Positions 6,835-8,245 of a stretch of DNA of 8,245 nt are shown piece after piece. The stretch is from NCBI GenBank assembly GCA_947175455.1, contig CAMWMW010000056.1, forward strand, positions 1 through 8,245, given 5' to 3'. A program made the position numbers and the translations under genes. Source of the DNA: an uncultured Porphyromonadaceae bacterium. Its GTDB lineage: Bacteria > Bacteroidota > Bacteroidia > Bacteroidales > Muribaculaceae. Below the pieces are notes generated by a model, which was given only the letters and a program-made list of their open reading frames with translations, made no database searches and had not been told where the DNA came from. Each line of letters begins with the position of its first letter. Within the stretch, counting starts at the first letter, position 1.

Positions 6835-6975
6835 TGGTTGTTAATAGGCTTTCGGCTGCAATAGCCGTCAGAGCTTCCGATTTTAGTATAATCCATAATT
6901 TAGAAGGAATCGCCGATAAGAATCAGTGAAATCGACGGTGCGGTTTCTGTATTTTTTATAGATATTAATGCAGCT

Positions 6976-7179
6976 ATGGAATTAGGAAATATTTTAAGAA
7001 ACAGACGACAGACTCTAAGAACCACGCAGCAGACCCTTGCCGAGATGTCGGGGGTCAGTGTAAGAATGATAAAGGCTATCGAAGGGGGGTATGCGAATCC
7101 CTCGATAGCCACACTTGAGAAAATTCTTAATGTCTTGGGTCTTCAGCTTGTGATTTCAGACAAGCAGGATGCCGAATAG
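6976..7179 (+). CDS. Small XRE-family HTH regulator, HipB-like, without adjacent HipA
   Basis: This 67-residue protein is almost entirely one Cro/C1-type helix-turn-helix domain (about 5-60). TQQTLAEMSG (17-26) fits the second helix and turn, SVRMIKAIEGG (28-38) the recognition helix, and NPSIATLEKILNVLGLQLVI (41-60) the C-terminal helix and strand. The NPS-x-x-TL-x-KIL-x-x-LGL pattern is typical of HipB / y4mF-type antitoxins, which repress their own operon and neutralise a HipA kinase. No HipA-like gene follows: the next gene is convergent and unrelated. It may be an orphan antitoxin relic or a stand-alone regulator. The start at 6976 gives the normal short N-terminus of the family. The first part of the gene is AT-rich with several AGA codons and sits in an AT-rich flank, unlike neighbouring genes, which hints at separate acquisition. 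A run of six G (7084-7089) lies within the recognition-helix end. Confidence 0.82.
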   Translation: MELGNILRNRRQTLRTTQQTLAEMSGVSVRMIKAIEGGYANPSIATLEKILNVLGLQLVISDKQDAE

Positions 7180-7200
7180 CCGCTTTCTGCGGGATTGTTT
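7180..7200 (+). terminator. Weak hairpin after the HTH gene
   Basis: CCGC (7180-7183) can pair with GCGG (7189-7192) around TTTCT, followed by GATTG and TTTT. The stem is only 4 bp. It occupies the 27-nt gap between converging genes and could be a minimal terminator; support is low. Confidence 0.25.
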
Positions 7201-7206
7201 TGCGAT

Positions 7207-8245
7207 TCAGTTATCCTGATTATACAGGAATATAGGTTCCGATTCCCTGTTCATGCGGTCAAGGGCAGTCACGGCGTATGTCACACCCTGTGCGTCCGGA
7301 TCTATGAGCATCTTTCTGTAAGGTGTCAGAGCCACTATTGCCTGGGGATCCTCAATATCCTGTTTTTCTCCTGAATAAAATTCGTAGACCACAAATCTCA
7401 CTGCATCGGTCTCATGTCCGCCGTGCCCGTGTTCGGGTGCGGACCATACGAGATATTTCCGGTCTCCCTCTTTCTCTATCCTGATGTCAGTGACGTTGGC
7501 AGGGCGCATGTCGGGATCTCCGTATGCCGGCGGCAATGCTATTGTCGACTGATATTTCATGGCAAGAGAGTCTGCCGCGCCCTTGTAGTTGCCGGTCACC
7601 CAATATCCGTGCCACCATATGTTCCCTCCGATGTTGGGGAGTTTGCGCGAGAGTCTCACCTTGGTGTCAAGCTCGTTTTTGTCTTTGTTTCCCGGATCCG
7701 CCACATCCATCGTGCGTTTCACGTCCTGACCGATGTATATGTCGACATCCGACGCGTTGTCGTTCCACCATTTCGCAAGCTTTCGGCTTGGAGCCGCCGG
7801 AGTGTCGAGATTCCAGTAAAGCTGCGGGGCAAGATAATCTATCCATCCGTTTTTAGCCCATAGGAGCACATCGGCGTAGAGATCGTCATAGTTCTGCAGA
7901 CCGGTGCTCTCGCTTCCTTTAGGGTCAGTGCGTTTGTTGCGCCAGATGCCGAAAGGGCTTACTCCGAATCTTACCCACGGTTTGCGGTCCTTGATTGTTT
8001 TGTGCAGTTGCTCGATTAGGAGGTCTACGTTATGGCGTCGCCAGTCGTTGCGGTTTCTGCCGAGACCGTATTTCAGGTAGCTCGCGTCATCGGGTATTTC
8101 TTTTCCGGGTGCGGGATAGGGGTAGAAATAGTCATCTATGTGGATTGCATCCACATCATAGCGGTTCACGATGTCATCGACTACCTTGCAGATGAAATCT
8201 CTGTTCTCCTGATATGCAGGGTCAAAAAGCACCTGTCCGTTATAC
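7207..8245 (-). CDS. GHL10-family glycoside hydrolase with C-terminal Fn3-like domain (YddW/DigH-like), 5' end outside window
   Basis: The frame is open to the right edge (first visible residues YNGQ, then VLFDPAYQEN), so the N-terminal part of the barrel, and probably a signal peptide, lie beyond it. A GTG at 8232 is internal to the conserved LDP-like motif and is not a credible start. Counting from that GTG codon, barrel motifs are DAIHIDDYFYPYP (28-40), VRFGVSPFGIWRN (87-99), WIDYLAPQLYW (130-140) and GGNIWWHGYW (202-211). These are typical of GHL10 (glycosyl hydrolase-like 10) proteins. An Fn3-like domain follows at about 244-337 (VTDIRIEKEG..YLVWSAP..YAVTALDRMNRESEP). E. coli DigH (YddW), a GHL10 member, cleaves denuded peptidoglycan glycans. 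A similar envelope role is possible but the substrate here is inference. It runs convergent to the HTH gene with a 27-nt gap. Confidence 0.88.
   Translation of the reverse strand, partial: YNGQVLFDPAYQENRDFICKVVDDIVNRYDVDAIHIDDYFYPYPAPGKEIPDDASYLKYGLGRNRNDWRRHNVDLLIEQLHKTIKDRKPWVRFGVSPFGIWRNKRTDPKGSESTGLQNYDDLYADVLLWAKNGWIDYLAPQLYWNLDTPAAPSRKLAKWWNDNASDVDIYIGQDVKRTMDVADPGNKDKNELDTKVRLSRKLPNIGGNIWWHGYWVTGNYKGAADSLAMKYQSTIALPPAYGDPDMRPANVTDIRIEKEGDRKYLVWSAPEHGHGGHETDAVRFVVYEFYSGEKQDIEDPQAIVALTPYRKMLIDPDAQGVTYAVTALDRMNRESEPIFLYNQDN

Larger units (their letters stand above)
6405..6975. other. 570-nt region without a long gene
   Basis: This stretch holds the palindrome CTGAATTCAG (6408-6417), the 12-bp hairpin at 6449-6475, the 35-codon minus-strand ORF, the dyad at 6682-6695 and the -7 element at 6827. 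It also has a small hairpin CGGCT/AGCCG (6853-6857 and 6863-6867). From about 6607 on it is markedly AT-rich. I saw no tRNA, riboswitch or longer coding frame. Confidence 0.6.

Noticed and set aside
7414..7863. Plus-strand open frame of 149 codons opposite the GHL10 gene
   Set aside because: It is antisense to conserved barrel motifs and has no recognisable domain.
1..8245. CRISPR array, transposon ends, tRNA or rRNA genes
   Set aside because: I saw no regularly spaced repeats, no transposase or integrase motifs, no cloverleaf-like sequence and no rRNA signature.

Overview
The window looks like a chromosomal segment of a Bacteroidetes bacterium, most likely Bacteroidales and possibly a gut Muribaculaceae-type genome. 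The reasons are Bacteroidetes-type promoters (TTG or TTTG, about 20 nt, then TAnnTTTG), the lack of clear Shine-Dalgarno sequences, and the gene families present: a GldE-type CNNM/CBS protein, a RecB/AddA-like helicase-nuclease and a GHL10 glycosidase. The family-level placement is inference from gene style, not from a marker gene.

Layout, left to right. (1) A membrane-anchored TPR protein, cut by the left edge, ends at 592 and is followed by a strong hairpin terminator. (2) A promoter at 719-749 and a leader of about 90 nt precede a 1125-residue UvrD/RecB-family helicase with a C-terminal PD-(D/E)XK nuclease (845-4222). All helicase and nuclease motifs are intact, but no AddB partner is adjacent. 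(3) A near-consensus promoter at 4262-4293 drives gldE, which appears to start with TTG. A 4'-phosphopantetheinyl transferase gene follows 10 nt later, so the two probably form one transcript. (4) The transferase gene has a net +1 frameshift near 6279. Its family-like C-terminus (6280-6390) is in another frame than its catalytic core. (5) A 570-nt stretch with no long gene (6405-6975) holds a perfect 12-bp hairpin, a 35-codon minus-strand ORF predicted to encode a single-span membrane peptide, an operator-like dyad and a promoter for the next gene. (6) A 67-residue HipB-like HTH protein has no HipA beside it. (7) Convergent to it, and cut by the right edge, is a GHL10-family glycoside hydrolase with a C-terminal Fn3-like domain.

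The genes do not form one pathway. They are envelope functions (TPR protein, GldE, GHL10), DNA repair (helicase-nuclease), carrier-protein activation (transferase) and a regulator. No rRNA, tRNA, CRISPR array, transposase or phage gene was seen. I did not find a convincing new multi-gene system. The observations most worth checking are the frameshifted transferase, the unannotated 35-residue membrane peptide and the orphan HipB-like gene.
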